A stretch of 64,000 bases of DNA from Iphinoe sp. HA4291-MV1 (GCA_019359415.1 JAHHHH010000009.1:62001-126000); one strand, 5' to 3'; counted from the first letter of the stretch, positions 1 to 8,359 are shown. A program made the numbers and translations. Notes: generated by a model not told the origin, from the letters alone.

Positions 1-827
1 TTACCAACCCAACACTGAACCCAGCAGTCATCTTCGGTTATCTGCTGAAGTCTCCATTCGGTGGAAGTGGCTGGATCGTCGGTGTCGATAACATGGAAGA
101 TGTCATCGGTGGTCACATTTGGGTTGGTCTCACCTGCATTGCTGGGGGCGTTTTCCACATCCTCACTAAGCCTTTTGGCTGGGCACGTCGCGCTTTGATC
201 TGGTCAGGTGAAGCTTACCTCTCCTACAGCTTGGCTGCTGTAGCCCTAATGGCCTTCACTGCTTCTTGCTTCGTCTGGTTCAACAACACCGTCTATCCCA
301 GCGAATTTTACGGACCAACAAACGCTGAAGCCTCCCAGGCTCAGTCTTTCATCTTCTTGGTGCGTGACCAGAAGCTGGGGGCTAACGTCGCTTCTGCCCA
401 AGGTCCTACTGGTCTAGGTAAATACCTAATGCGCTCCCCCACTGGTGAAATCATCTTCGGTGGTGAGACCATGCGCTTCTGGGATTTCCGTGGTCCTTGG
501 CTGGAACCTCTGCGCGGTCCCAACGGTCTTGACTTGGATAAGATAAAGTATGACGTTCAGCCTTGGCAAGTTCGTCGTGCAGCTGAGTACATGACCCACG
601 CTCCCAACGGTTCACTCAACTCTGTGGGTGGAGTCATCACGGAGCCTAACTCCTTCAACTATGTTAATCCCCGTGCTTGGTTAGCGACTTCCCACTTCGT
701 GTTAGCCTTCTTCTTCCTTATTGGTCACTGGTGGCACGCTGGTCGTGCTCGTGCAGCCGCTGGTGGTTTTGAGAAGGGAATTAACCGTCAGACTGAACCA
801 GTATTGTTCATGAAGGAACTCGACTAA
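1..827 (+). CDS. psbC: Photosystem II CP43 chlorophyll-binding protein, 3' part
   Basis: CP43 is the inner antenna of photosystem II in the thylakoid membrane and contributes a ligand to the Mn4CaO5 cluster. The reading frame is open from the window edge (first complete codon at 3), so the 5' part lies outside. The 274 visible residues show hallmark CP43 stretches: [20 protein letters not shown], the large lumenal loop ending [20 protein letters not shown] (the GGETMRFWD segment carries the cluster-ligating Glu and Arg), and the last helix [20 protein letters not shown]. The C-terminus ends in KELD. Some positions, such as [15 protein letters not shown], look unusual for CP43 from memory, so a divergent paralogue cannot be excluded. 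A terminator follows 145 bp downstream. Confidence 0.97.
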   Translation, partial: TNPTLNPAVIFGYLLKSPFGGSGWIVGVDNMEDVIGGHIWVGLTCIAGGVFHILTKPFGWARRALIWSGEAYLSYSLAAVALMAFTASCFVWFNNTVYPSEFYGPTNAEASQAQSFIFLVRDQKLGANVASAQGPTGLGKYLMRSPTGEIIFGGETMRFWDFRGPWLEPLRGPNGLDLDKIKYDVQPWQVRRAAEYMTHAPNGSLNSVGGVITEPNSFNYVNPRAWLATSHFVLAFFFLIGHWWHAGRARAAAGGFEKGINRQTEPVLFMKELD

Positions 828-1254
828 CAGATTTCTTTCATCAGGTGATCCTTACGGGTATCTCCTCCACTCTTTGGTTGCTTCAGTTGCCAGTCGTTGC
901 TACAACGGAACGGCAGGTTGCACGATCGGGGGATTCCCCAAGGGCGCACTGGCTCACAATCACAAAATTGTAAAGCTCCTGTTCTAAAGCGGGAGCTTTT
1001 TCTTAAGTAAAAAATCTTTTATCAAGCGAAAAAGCGTCAGATATTGGCAAATGACTACTACAGACTCTGTAGAACTTCTGTGAAAATACAACCTGGTTTA
1101 TAATGAGCGAGTTACCAGAGGATATACAAAAGTCTGTCGGTAACACCTATGGTTTGAATTGAATACAGCTTCAAGCAAATTAAAGGTAACAGCAGAGATA
1201 ACATAAAATAAGGCGAAGTCCTAACTTGAAATTACTTAACAAAGGCAGTTAACA
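828..1254. other. Intergenic region after psbC
   Basis: No coding signal. It contains the psbC terminator and, at 850-870, a 21-bp stretch that recurs exactly at 57779-57799, a dispersed repeat. The last 250 bp are AT-rich and presumably hold the promoter of the next gene, but no clear -10/-35 pair stands out. Confidence 0.5.
972..1003 (+). terminator. Rho-independent terminator after psbC
   Basis: AAAGCTCC (972-979) pairs with GGAGCTTT (992-999) across a 12-nt loop, and TTTCTT follows. It lies 145 bp after the psbC stop and fits an intrinsic terminator for that transcript. Confidence 0.75.
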
Positions 1255-1515
1255 ATGGGCAGACTCAATCCCTACACTCTACAGATGCAAATTACCAGGA
1301 TGTTTGAGCAAGGACAATCATTTTTCGCTACAACAAAAGTGCAGGAGTGGTTGAAAGAACGCAATCATCATCCCGCAGATTACGATATTCTTTTCCATCA
1401 AAAACCCGCACCTCCCGGTTCAAAACAAGTCATGGTTGTTGAAATTGAATTGCGTCGTAAAGATGGACAACCTGTTGATCCGTGGTTGCAAGAACAAGCC
1501 AATCTTCATGCCTGA
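1255..1515 (+). CDS. Conserved-looking small hypothetical protein (86 aa)
   Basis: An 86-residue soluble protein with no signal peptide or membrane segment. The N-terminal half (MGRLNPYTLQMQITRMFEQG) is probably helical. The C-terminal half has alternating hydrophobic strands (QVMVVEIELRR) and ends in a charged PVDPWLQEQA segment. The AAAGG upstream of the ATG could serve as ribosome binding site. I do not recognise a family. It stands alone between psbC and a methyltransferase, with balanced composition that argues for a real gene. Confidence 0.7.
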   Translation: MGRLNPYTLQMQITRMFEQGQSFFATTKVQEWLKERNHHPADYDILFHQKPAPPGSKQVMVVEIELRRKDGQPVDPWLQEQANLHA

Positions 1516-1562
1516 TCTGAAATAATCTTAAAAAAACAGTTTTAAAAAATGATAATTTCGCG

Positions 1563-1608
1563 CCAAGACGCTAAGACAATAAGATAGTTTTTGCGCCTTG
1601 GCGAAAAA
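1563..1608. repeat. Dispersed inverted repeat (CGCCAAG...CTTGGCG)
   Basis: CGCCAAGACGC near 1563 and GCGCCTTGGCG ending near 1605 form an imperfect hairpin. Related cgc(a/c)aagacgc sequences occur at about 15272-15333, 19520-19560 and 25550-25590, so this is a member of a dispersed family. It overlaps the region just before the methyltransferase start and argues against the upstream TTG start at 1591. Confidence 0.6.
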
Positions 1609-1632
1609 TTTCAAAAATTATCACAAAATATT

Positions 1633-2262
1633 ATGGTTAACCTCTGGACTTCCGCAAACCATGCATTACGCTATCTTGCAGAAGCAGATAGGATTCCCCA
1701 TCGTACTGAAGGTGAAGCAGTATTGCTAGAACACGTCCCCAAAACAGTAAAACGCATTCTCGATTTGGGAACTGGAGACGGTCGTTTGCTAGCATTACTT
1801 AAGATAGAACGTCCCAATGTCCAAAGCGTTGCCATTGACTTTTCACCAACCATGCTGGAGGTGGTAAAAACCCGCTTTGCTGGAGATTCTACAGTGCAAG
1901 TCATTACACATAACATGGATGAACCACTACTTGAGTTGGGTTTGTTTGATGCAGTTGTCTCCAGTTTTGCTATCCATCACCTCATCCATGAACGCAAACT
2001 TTCCCTCTACACAGAAATTTTCCACTTGCTGGAACCAGGTGGAATTTTCTGCAACTTGGAACACGTCGCTTCACCCACTCCAAAACTGCACGAGCATTTT
2101 TTACAGGCTATAGGTAGAACTCTTGAGCAAGATGATCCATCAAATAAGCTTTTGGATGTGGAAACACAACTGCGTTGGCTGCAAGATATTGGTTTTACAG
2201 ACGTAGACTGCTACTGGAAATGGCTAGAACTTGCACTGTTGATTGGGGTAAAACCTGAATAA
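1633..2262 (+). CDS. Class I SAM-dependent methyltransferase
   Basis: A predicted methyltransferase of unknown substrate, 209 aa. Motif I (ILDLGTGDGRLLALL, about residues 47-61) is the glycine-rich S-adenosylmethionine loop. The acidic end of strand 2 (VAIDFSPTML) and a post-motif segment (FDAVVSSFAIHHL) follow, typical of Methyltransf_11/25 members. I chose ATG 1633. The frame is open back to a TTG at 1591, but those codons fall inside a dispersed palindromic repeat. The protein ends GVKPE. Substrate cannot be told from sequence. Confidence 0.85.
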   Translation: MVNLWTSANHALRYLAEADRIPHRTEGEAVLLEHVPKTVKRILDLGTGDGRLLALLKIERPNVQSVAIDFSPTMLEVVKTRFAGDSTVQVITHNMDEPLLELGLFDAVVSSFAIHHLIHERKLSLYTEIFHLLEPGGIFCNLEHVASPTPKLHEHFLQAIGRTLEQDDPSNKLLDVETQLRWLQDIGFTDVDCYWKWLELALLIGVKPE

Positions 2263-2377
2263 GTCGTAGCATTTTCAACTGAGATAATACTTGTATTTAT
2301 GAGTTAGTTTGTAGTTATGTTTCAGCGTACCTATAAACAAAATAGCGCGAAAAAATGAATAAATACCAGTTGCAATT

Positions 2378-2788
2378 ATGACGTATAAAATTGTTGCCAG
2401 TTTAAATAAAAATCAGATTTCAGAATTACTGGAATTGTACAAAAATGAATTCTGGAGCTACAAACGTGAACGTGAGGACATCGTGAAGATGCTTGCAGCA
2501 TCAGATATTATCATAGGATTGGCAGATGAAAATGAACAATTGATTGGTTTTACTCGTGTTCTCACCGATTTTGTGTATAGAGCAATTATTTATGATGTCA
2601 TCGTTAAACCAACATATAGAAAAATGGGTCTTGGTGCTAAGCTGATAGACGCAGTTATTAATCATCCCAAACTAACCTCTGTTGAGCAGTTTGCTCTTTA
2701 CTGTTTGCCAGAAATGATTCCGTTTTATGAACGCTGGGGCTTCACGGCTAACATAGGGGAAATGCAGTTGATGTATAGAAACAATTAA
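2378..2788 (+). CDS. GNAT family N-acetyltransferase
   Basis: A 136-aa GNAT acetyltransferase, using acetyl-CoA to acetylate an unknown amine. The acetyl-CoA pyrophosphate-binding motif A is visible as VKPTYRKMGLGAKLID (about 77-92, R/Q-x-x-G-x-G/A type), preceded by strand IIYDVIV and followed by ALYCLPEMIPFYERWGF, the usual β5 and motif B region. The length is normal for single-domain GNATs. It is followed after 19 bp by a cupin gene and then a phosphatase-like gene in the same direction, so the three are probably one operon. Confidence 0.88.
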   Translation: MTYKIVASLNKNQISELLELYKNEFWSYKREREDIVKMLAASDIIIGLADENEQLIGFTRVLTDFVYRAIIYDVIVKPTYRKMGLGAKLIDAVINHPKLTSVEQFALYCLPEMIPFYERWGFTANIGEMQLMYRNN

Positions 2789-2807
2789 TTTCATAAGGAC
2801 GTTAAAA

Positions 2808-3269
2808 ATGATTATTGATCCTGAAAATGTACCCAGTCGCAAAACTTCAATTTACCCTGATCAATTTAAATCTCTTATGGCAGGGCGAGTGAAAAAGGCG
2901 TTAGGAAATGTAGCTGGACTGAAAAATTTTGGTGTTAACTTGGTGACACTTGAGCCGGGAAGCTGTTCTGCTCTCAGGCATTGGCATACACGACAGGATG
3001 AGTTTATCTATATCATAGAAGGCGAAGTTACGCTAGTCAGCAACGCGGGAGCGCAAATCCTGAAACCAGGAATGATGGCTGGTTTTCCTGCTGGAGAGGC
3101 GGATGGACACCAACTGGTGAATCGTTCCAATGCAGTGGTAGTTTATTTGGAAATTGGAGATAGAAGCCCTGATGATCAAGTAAACTATCCTGACGATGAC
3201 CTGATTGCCAAAGCTAGTCCAGGTGGTTGGATTTTTACGCACAAAGATGGTGTTTTGTACGAAAGTTAA
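2808..3269 (+). CDS. Cupin domain-containing protein
   Basis: A 153-aa single-cupin protein. Cupin motif 1 is seen as HWHTRQDEFIYIIEGEVTLV (His-x-His ... Glu metal ligands, about residues 50-70). A degenerate motif 2 follows around PAGEADGHQLVNRS (about 95-108). Such proteins bind a metal and are often dioxygenases, isomerases or small-molecule sensors; the activity here is unknown. A GGACG-containing stretch precedes the ATG. The gene sits 19 bp after the GNAT gene and 6 bp before the phosphatase-like gene, consistent with co-transcription. Confidence 0.88.
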   Translation: MIIDPENVPSRKTSIYPDQFKSLMAGRVKKALGNVAGLKNFGVNLVTLEPGSCSALRHWHTRQDEFIYIIEGEVTLVSNAGAQILKPGMMAGFPAGEADGHQLVNRSNAVVVYLEIGDRSPDDQVNYPDDDLIAKASPGGWIFTHKDGVLYES

Positions 3270-3275
3270 CAAAGT

Positions 3276-3806
3276 ATGTCCAACAACATAATTCCAAATA
3301 TCTCTGGTTTTTTAAAACTATCTTTAAGCAATATCTTACCTGTAAATCTCATGAGTAATAAGATTGAAGACATTTACAACTATCTAAAAATATCAGATTT
3401 GATTGCCACATCAGGACAACCAACAAAGGAACAGTTTTCGGGAATTCAACAAGCAGGATATCAAATCGTTGTGAATTTGGCACTACCAGAATCTGCCAAC
3501 GCTTTACCTGAGGAAAAACAAATTGTTGAAGCTCAAGGTATGCAGTATGTACACATTCCAGTTGTTTGGGAAAAACCTACCCTTGAAAATGTGAACGAAT
3601 TTTTTAGCGTCATGGAAGCAAACACTGATAAAAAAGTGTTTGTTCATTGTGCGGCTAATATGAGAGTTTCAGCATTCATGTATCTTTATCATCGCCTACA
3701 TAAACAAATAAGTGAGGAAGATGCAAAGAAAGACTTACAGAAAATTTGGGTTCCCAATGAAAACTGGCAGAAATTTCTTGAACAGGTGATAGAGAATTAT
3801 CATTGA
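3276..3806 (+). CDS. Protein tyrosine phosphatase-like (DUF442-type) protein
   Basis: A 176-aa member of the dual-specificity phosphatase fold. The segment ISDLIATSGQPTKEQFSGIQQAGYQIVVNLAL is typical of the DUF442 / beta-lactamase hydrolase-like phosphatase group. The P-loop is VHCAANMRVSAF with Cys125 and Arg130. This is a C-x4-R spacing, one residue shorter than the classic C-x5-R, as I recall for DUF442 proteins. The gene starts 6 bp after the cupin stop. An internal ATG (MSNKIEDIYN, at 3351) aligns better with the domain start and may be the true initiation site. Confidence 0.8.
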   Translation: MSNNIIPNISGFLKLSLSNILPVNLMSNKIEDIYNYLKISDLIATSGQPTKEQFSGIQQAGYQIVVNLALPESANALPEEKQIVEAQGMQYVHIPVVWEKPTLENVNEFFSVMEANTDKKVFVHCAANMRVSAFMYLYHRLHKQISEEDAKKDLQKIWVPNENWQKFLEQVIENYH

Positions 3807-3864
3807 ACAGAATTTCTAGGTTTTTGAAAAATAAAGTTTATTAGACAAAAAGCGACTTATACCC

Positions 3865-3979
3865 CAATACGGTTCAGTTAAGGCTAAAACTCTTTGTCAA
3901 AGTCAATTTTTTTTAACGAACCGCACGAGGCAAGAGAGCGCTCAGAGAGAAGAAAAAAATGCTTAACTGAACCGTATTG
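3865..3979. mobile_element. MITE-like element with 18-bp perfect terminal inverted repeats
   Basis: CAATACGGTTCAGTTAAG at 3865-3882 is repeated as its exact reverse complement at 3962-3979. The element is 115 bp with no coding capacity. A 7-bp TATACCC lies directly left (3858-3864) and again at 3983-3989 on the right, a possible target duplication offset by 3 bp. The same terminus reappears at 41470-41487 and, diverged, at 41577-41594 and 41651-41668, so this is a family. Confidence 0.7.
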
Positions 3980-4316
3980 ACCTATACCCAATAAAGATTT
4001 CTTTGTTCAAATCAACATTCACAAATATTTTGCGCGTCGGGGTATTGCATTTGATGAAACTCAAAGCAGCACGCTTACTCACATGCAACGTCTCTACACG
4101 TGTGAAATCCCACTACCATAAAGCGTTAAGCCTCAGCCGTCATCCTTGCCGAAATTCCTAAACAGACAAAAAACCCTCTTGCTTACCAAACTCAAGCATT
4201 CTTTTGAAGTTTGAGTATTGGTGTGTTCTTTGCTGTGCTAATCTTAATTATCCTTCGCGTTTTTCGCCGCTAGTATCTTCGCATACTTCGTGTCTTTGCG
4301 GTTTACAATCTTAATC

Positions 4317-5225
4317 ATGTCTTCAGTTCTTACAATCAAAAGTATATACACCGATGGTGCTTGCACAGGTAACCCTGGTCCTGGTGGTTGGGGTGTCGTT
4401 GTCTATTTTAGTGATGGTTCCACTCACGAAATGGGCGGTGCATCCCCCCGAACCACCAACAATAAAATGGAGATGCAAGCTGCGATCGCTGGGCTGCAAT
4501 TTTTAAAAGAATCAGGACAAACCAAACCTATTAGCCTCTGCACCGACAGCGAATACCTTATCAACTGTGTTACCAAATGGGTGAAAAGCTGGAAAAAGAA
4601 AGGCTGGAAAAAAGCAGATGGAAATCCTGTGCTTAACCAAGACCTGTTAGAAATCTTAGACGACCTGAATAGTTCACGAGTAAAGTGGGAGCATGTCCGA
4701 GGTCATGCAGGTAATGTTGGTAACGAACGCTGTGATGCGATCGCCCGCGCCTTCGCCAATGGCAAAACCCTATCGTTACAACAACAAGACTTTCTCTTAG
4801 AGCAAAAAAGCGGAGTATGCCTATCAACAGTATCTGCTTTGGAAACAAATTCTACAATAATTTACAAAAATAAACAGGAAATCAATACTCCTGCAACAGA
4901 TATAACCAATATGGAACCACAAACTCACTCTGCTACCTCCGTAGGCGAGGAATTACCTCGAGAAATGAGAGTAACGCAACTCCGCAACTTAGTGGAAACC
5001 CTCCACATTGCTGACGAAATTGCTGAAAAAGGTTACCTCATTACGAGTTCTGAACTGGCAGACCTTATGGATGTTCACGCCAGCGCCGTTACTAGTCGTG
5101 GAGACGAATGGCGCTGGCGAAACTGGATTGTATCACGAGTGCGACGTGAAGGCAATCAAATTCTCTGGGAACTGGAACGGGGCGATAAGGTAGAGAGGGA
5201 AAATGAGGGGATGGGAAGTAAATAG
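4317..5225 (+). CDS. rnhA: Ribonuclease HI with cyanobacterial C-terminal extension
   Basis: Hydrolyses the RNA strand of RNA-DNA hybrids (R-loops, Okazaki primers). The catalytic carboxylates are visible as D13 (YTDGACTGNPG), E52 (NKMEMQA), D77 (CTDSEY) and D140 (ERCDAIA), with H130 in the flexible loop (RGHAGNVGN). Bacterial RNase HI is about 155 aa. This protein is 302 aa because of a linker and a C-terminal domain (about 222-295) containing ITSSELADLMDVHASAVTSR and WRWRNWIVSRVRREGNQILW, resembling a small DNA- or protein-binding module. ATG 4317 was preferred over an in-frame GTG at 4290, since it begins 11 residues before the domain. Confidence 0.93.
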   Translation: MSSVLTIKSIYTDGACTGNPGPGGWGVVVYFSDGSTHEMGGASPRTTNNKMEMQAAIAGLQFLKESGQTKPISLCTDSEYLINCVTKWVKSWKKKGWKKADGNPVLNQDLLEILDDLNSSRVKWEHVRGHAGNVGNERCDAIARAFANGKTLSLQQQDFLLEQKSGVCLSTVSALETNSTIIYKNKQEINTPATDITNMEPQTHSATSVGEELPREMRVTQLRNLVETLHIADEIAEKGYLITSSELADLMDVHASAVTSRGDEWRWRNWIVSRVRREGNQILWELERGDKVERENEGMGSK

Positions 5226-5231
5226 TAGGGA

Positions 5232-5358
5232 CAATGGGCAAGGGGCAAGGGGCAAGGGGCAAGGGGCAAGGGGCAAGGGGCAATGGGCAAGGGGCAAGGG
5301 GCAATGGGCAATGGGCAATTCCCAATTCCCAATTCCCAATTCCCAATTCCCAATTCCT
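5232..5358. repeat. Heptanucleotide tandem repeat array (GGGCAAG / CAATTCC types)
   Basis: About 18 consecutive 7-bp units: first GGGCAAG/GGGCAAT units, then CAATTCC units. The two blocks are partly complementary, so the array can fold on itself. This is the STRR-type short tandem repeat known from filamentous cyanobacteria. The complementary CCCATTG array occurs at 22199-22260. Confidence 0.85.
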
Positions 5359-5391
5359 AATGCTCATCAATGCCCTATCTCCCCATCTTCC

Positions 5392-6591
5392 TTAGCGCTC
5401 AGCACTGTACTTACGCCCTCGCCACTCTCTAGGGGTACGGAGTGCAGATAGGAAAATTCGCAGTACCGCTATTGGGTCAGCTAGAGGCGAAAGCCAGAAT
5501 AACCAGCCGCCCTTTGCTTGAGTGCGGTCGTAGGAAGGTGCGATCGCAAAAAGCATGGCAAAGCGAATGATTAGTAGAAAGAGATTTAGCGCTAGTAGGA
5601 GGAGCAGGGGAGCAGGGGAGCTCTTGAGCAGGGGAGAAAACAAGAGGTAGGAGAGGACGACTGGAAGGGGTAGACCTTGAACTGATGAGAGGAGCCACAA
5701 ATCTCCCCAAAGTTGAGCGCTGGAGGAAGCGTCTTTTAAGTCAAGGCTTCGCCCCCATTGTTGCCAAGTTTCCATTGCTCCCTCATACATCCGCACCTTC
5801 AACACTTTTGCTCCATCTAAAAAGCCAACTTTATACCCAGAGGCAGCTATGTTCCGTGCTAAGGTGACATCATCACAAAAAGAACCACTTGCACTCGTAT
5901 AACCACCTACAGCCGCTAGAACAGAGCGACGACACAAATAGCATTGCCCATTCGCCATCACCCGTTCTGACTGCTCGGTATTGACACCCGCAGGGTTAAA
6001 TCGGTAAAGCAGAGTCATTAACAACGCAGGTTGTAACCAGCACTCTCCTGGATATTTGAGAATGAACTGAGGCGAGAGAGAAACCAAGTCATAGCCTTGA
6101 GCTTCTGCTGTCTTCACCAAGCCAGCAACCAAACCAGGTGATGGTTGTGTATCAGCATCCATACCTAGGAACCACTCACTCGCCTCTCTTGTCTGCAAAA
6201 AGCCGTAATGCAACGCCCAAGGACGCCCCACCCAACCAGTGGGTAAGGGGTCATCTGTTATGAGACGAAAGCGAGGGTCTTTTTGCTGTGCTGCTTTTAT
6301 CAAGTCAGGTGTACCATCACTAGATTTGCTATCTACAATGATAATTTCTCGGACTTCATAGCTTTGCTTGCTGATCCCGTCTAGCAGAGGACTAATACGA
6401 AGAACCTCATTCAAGGTGGGAATAACAACACTGACACTACCCAAAAGTTCTGGTGTGGGATTTTGGGGTGTTATGGGAGGATGGCGGCTAGGTCCAGTTA
6501 GGAGACGTGACAGCAAAATTGCTGTTGCGCTTAGTTGGATGAGCAGTAATAAGAGTGAGATAGCACTTGCGATCGTCCACGTGTCTAGCAC
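5392..6591 (-). CDS. cruG: Carotenoid glycosyltransferase, CruG-like
   Basis: A family 2 glycosyltransferase, 399 aa. CruG adds the sugar at the 2' position of myxol in myxoxanthophyll synthesis. Seen: an N-terminal hydrophobic helix (IASAISLLLLLIQLSATAIL), the GT-A start VVIPTLNEVLRI, an acidic GMDADTQP motif that would bind metal and nucleotide-sugar, the SASGSFCDDVTLARNI region, and two C-terminal membrane segments. It lies directly downstream of cruF, as in other cyanobacteria. An upstream ATG at 6690 would overlap cruF by 68 bp. GTG 6591 gives a 31-bp gap and fits the domain start (LDTWTIASA), so I chose it. Confidence 0.85.
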   Translation of the reverse strand: MLDTWTIASAISLLLLLIQLSATAILLSRLLTGPSRHPPITPQNPTPELLGSVSVVIPTLNEVLRISPLLDGISKQSYEVREIIIVDSKSSDGTPDLIKAAQQKDPRFRLITDDPLPTGWVGRPWALHYGFLQTREASEWFLGMDADTQPSPGLVAGLVKTAEAQGYDLVSLSPQFILKYPGECWLQPALLMTLLYRFNPAGVNTEQSERVMANGQCYLCRRSVLAAVGGYTSASGSFCDDVTLARNIAASGYKVGFLDGAKVLKVRMYEGAMETWQQWGRSLDLKDASSSAQLWGDLWLLSSVQGLPLPVVLSYLLFSPLLKSSPAPLLLLLALNLFLLIIRFAMLFAIAPSYDRTQAKGGWLFWLSPLADPIAVLRIFLSALRTPREWRGRKYSAER

Positions 6592-6622
6592 AGCAAAATA
6601 CCTAAGGATAGAAATGAAAGCT

Positions 6623-7534
6623 CTACTTAACAGCAGCAACTTTGACGCTTGCGACAGCAACTTCAGTGGTTGTTGGTGCAACAGCGACATTAGCAGATGC
6701 TGCGTTTGAACTCAGCCAAAGTGCTACAGCAGGAATTACGCCTATCACAAAGCCCAGCGATACTGGGATAGTGAATCCAGCAGCTAAGCTGAGTCCAGCG
6801 GCGAAGGCAAAATTGCTTAAGTAAACGACCAAGGGTACCGAGAGTTGCGATCGCTCTAATTGAATCGGCGTGTTTCTCCATAGCAATGTTGCCACAGTCA
6901 TAAACAGGGCGCTAGTGCCAAACCAACCCGCATAATTTTGATAGGGTGTTCCAAAGAACTCGCCTGGATTTTCCCAATACCAAAAGGGGAGAGATGTTTG
7001 ACTCATGGCTGGTTCCAATGCAAAGTCCCAGCAGGTGAAAAGCATTGCACCCAACGCTATAGCACCTACTTGGCGCAGTAAACTCGGATTTTGAGCGACT
7101 CTCAGACCAGTACGAGCAATGAGGTAAGAAGATAAGCCCACGTAAAACCAAGATAAGGGAATGGTAAATGGCACAAGCCCCGCAATCTTATATCCCAAGC
7201 CACTCAAGTAACTGTAGTTTCCAAAAGGAAATCCAGTGCTAGTTCCTACTAATTCGCTGCCCACCGATATCGATACAGCTGGTATCATAAACCCCAGCCA
7301 AGTGCGCCATCCCAATATGCGATATGCATAAATGGAGACGGCTATTGTCCCCAAAATAATATCTACCACACCACCATCAGCCATACTCAATTGCATGGCT
7401 GTTTGTCCAACCCCTCCTAAGTTCAAAATCATTTCGGCATTAGGTATGACTAATAGAATGCCTATCAGTCCAAAAGCCTTTGCCAAGATATGACCGGTGA
7501 GGCATACACGCTCAGAGATAACAAGTTGTCTCAT
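6623..7534 (-). CDS. cruF: Carotenoid 1',2'-hydratase, CruF family
   Basis: A polytopic membrane protein of 303 aa that hydrates the psi end of gamma-carotene-type carotenoids (1'-hydroxylation) on the route to myxoxanthophyll. Seven or more hydrophobic segments are visible. Conserved-looking polar positions sit in VGTSTGFPFGNYSYLSGLGY and in the LVPFTIPLSWFYVGLSSYL and MLFTCWDFALEPAM segments, characteristic of the CruF / bisanhydrobacterioruberin hydratase group. It is the first gene of a cruF-cruG transcription unit. The call rests on family-level recognition plus the cruG neighbour. Confidence 0.87.
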   Translation of the reverse strand: MRQLVISERVCLTGHILAKAFGLIGILLVIPNAEMILNLGGVGQTAMQLSMADGGVVDIILGTIAVSIYAYRILGWRTWLGFMIPAVSISVGSELVGTSTGFPFGNYSYLSGLGYKIAGLVPFTIPLSWFYVGLSSYLIARTGLRVAQNPSLLRQVGAIALGAMLFTCWDFALEPAMSQTSLPFWYWENPGEFFGTPYQNYAGWFGTSALFMTVATLLWRNTPIQLERSQLSVPLVVYLSNFAFAAGLSLAAGFTIPVSLGFVIGVIPAVALWLSSNAASANVAVAPTTTEVAVASVKVAAVK

Positions 7535-7865
7535 GATAATCCCTTAACAAGACATGATACGCGGCTACTTCGCTGCTAACAGTTTACAAATGTTTAAGAA
7601 AATTTTTAATACTTTGTGCGGGAATTGTTGGCAAACTGGCTTTGCTTTCTTGAGGAGAGCATAACTGCCACAGCCATGGAAGGTAGAAAAAATATGATGA
7701 TAAGCTTATAGTGTAAGCCATTCCAGCTAATATCTACCAACTGAATTGACTTTCTTTTGATGGGTTATAGTGTAGGCAAGCGATTCATCCTTTCGTATAA
7801 AGCAGCACACTTATGCTTTAGATAGTTGTGGAATGATAGCGTGTTCTTAATACTGGGAACAACCC
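7535..7865. other. Divergent intergenic region
   Basis: Lies between cruF (minus) and a plus-strand gene, so it must hold both promoters. A near-repeat TTATAGTGTA(G/A)GC occurs at about 7708 and 7765. No operator, RNA gene or coding signal could be identified. Confidence 0.4.
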
Positions 7866-8291
7866 ATGTCAATTTTGAAAAGACTTCCCTTCTTTTCCCT
7901 AGCATTACTACTGCTTACTTACACAACCATCAGCTGGGTAATATCTAAAGCACATATTCCTCAGTTTATGTGGCTGCTGGCAGTGATTTCTATCTTATGT
8001 CTCATGGGAGGTTTAACCACTTCCTGGACAAGGCTTACAAACTATTCCTTTGTCTTATTCAAATCAAATCTTGGGTCTTTTGGTATGACCCTTGTAGGAG
8101 CTTTCTTGTTCTTCTTGATGATAGTCAGCTTCCGAGTATTTGTTAATACCTTGCTCATTGTTGCTGTGGCTGTATTAGCAAGGATAGACTTTCAAACAGC
8201 TGGCTTCAATCAAGGACAAACCTTTTGGTTTTTGTCTATCTTCTCTTTGACAGGGTTAGCTTTGGGTGCGATGCTCCATAAGTTGATTTAA
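7866..8291 (+). CDS. Small integral membrane protein, unknown
   Basis: 141 aa and almost entirely hydrophobic, with four predicted transmembrane segments: about 8-26 (FFSLALLLLTYTTISWVIS), 33-52, 73-105 and 118-140. There is one short polar loop (TTSWTRLTNYSFVLFKSNLG). No enzymatic motif is present and the family is not recognised. It is convergent with rpmA-rplU, from which a perfect 12-bp hairpin separates it. Confidence 0.75.
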   Translation: MSILKRLPFFSLALLLLTYTTISWVISKAHIPQFMWLLAVISILCLMGGLTTSWTRLTNYSFVLFKSNLGSFGMTLVGAFLFFLMIVSFRVFVNTLLIVAVAVLARIDFQTAGFNQGQTFWFLSIFSLTGLALGAMLHKLI

Positions 8292-8293
8292 AA

Positions 8294-8324
8294 TCAAGAG
8301 TCTATTGTTGCTATAGACTCTTGA
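8294..8324. terminator. Hairpin between convergent genes
   Basis: TCAAGAGTCTAT (8294-8305) and ATAGACTCTTGA (8313-8324) form a perfect 12-bp stem with a 7-nt loop, directly between two convergent genes. There is no strong T-tract on either side. It is probably a bidirectional terminator or processing hairpin. Confidence 0.6.
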
Positions 8325-8359
8325 CTATGGACTTTTGATTAACTCGCAACTGACTAAAG

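Noticed and set aside
1-827. Far-red light photoacclimation (FaRLiP) gene cluster
   Set aside because: Only a psbC fragment is present and none of the apc, psaA2 or rfp genes follow.
4486-4495. GCGATCGC octamers as regulatory sites
   Set aside because: This is HIP1, scattered through coding and non-coding DNA across the window (for example near 5530, 6846, 11046, 14966, 17318, 19347); it is genome-wide background in cyanobacteria.
5232-5358. Several overlapping small open frames through the heptamer repeats
   Set aside because: A 7-bp repeat keeps all frames open over 21 bp periods; the products are low-complexity (LPLAPCP-type) artefacts.
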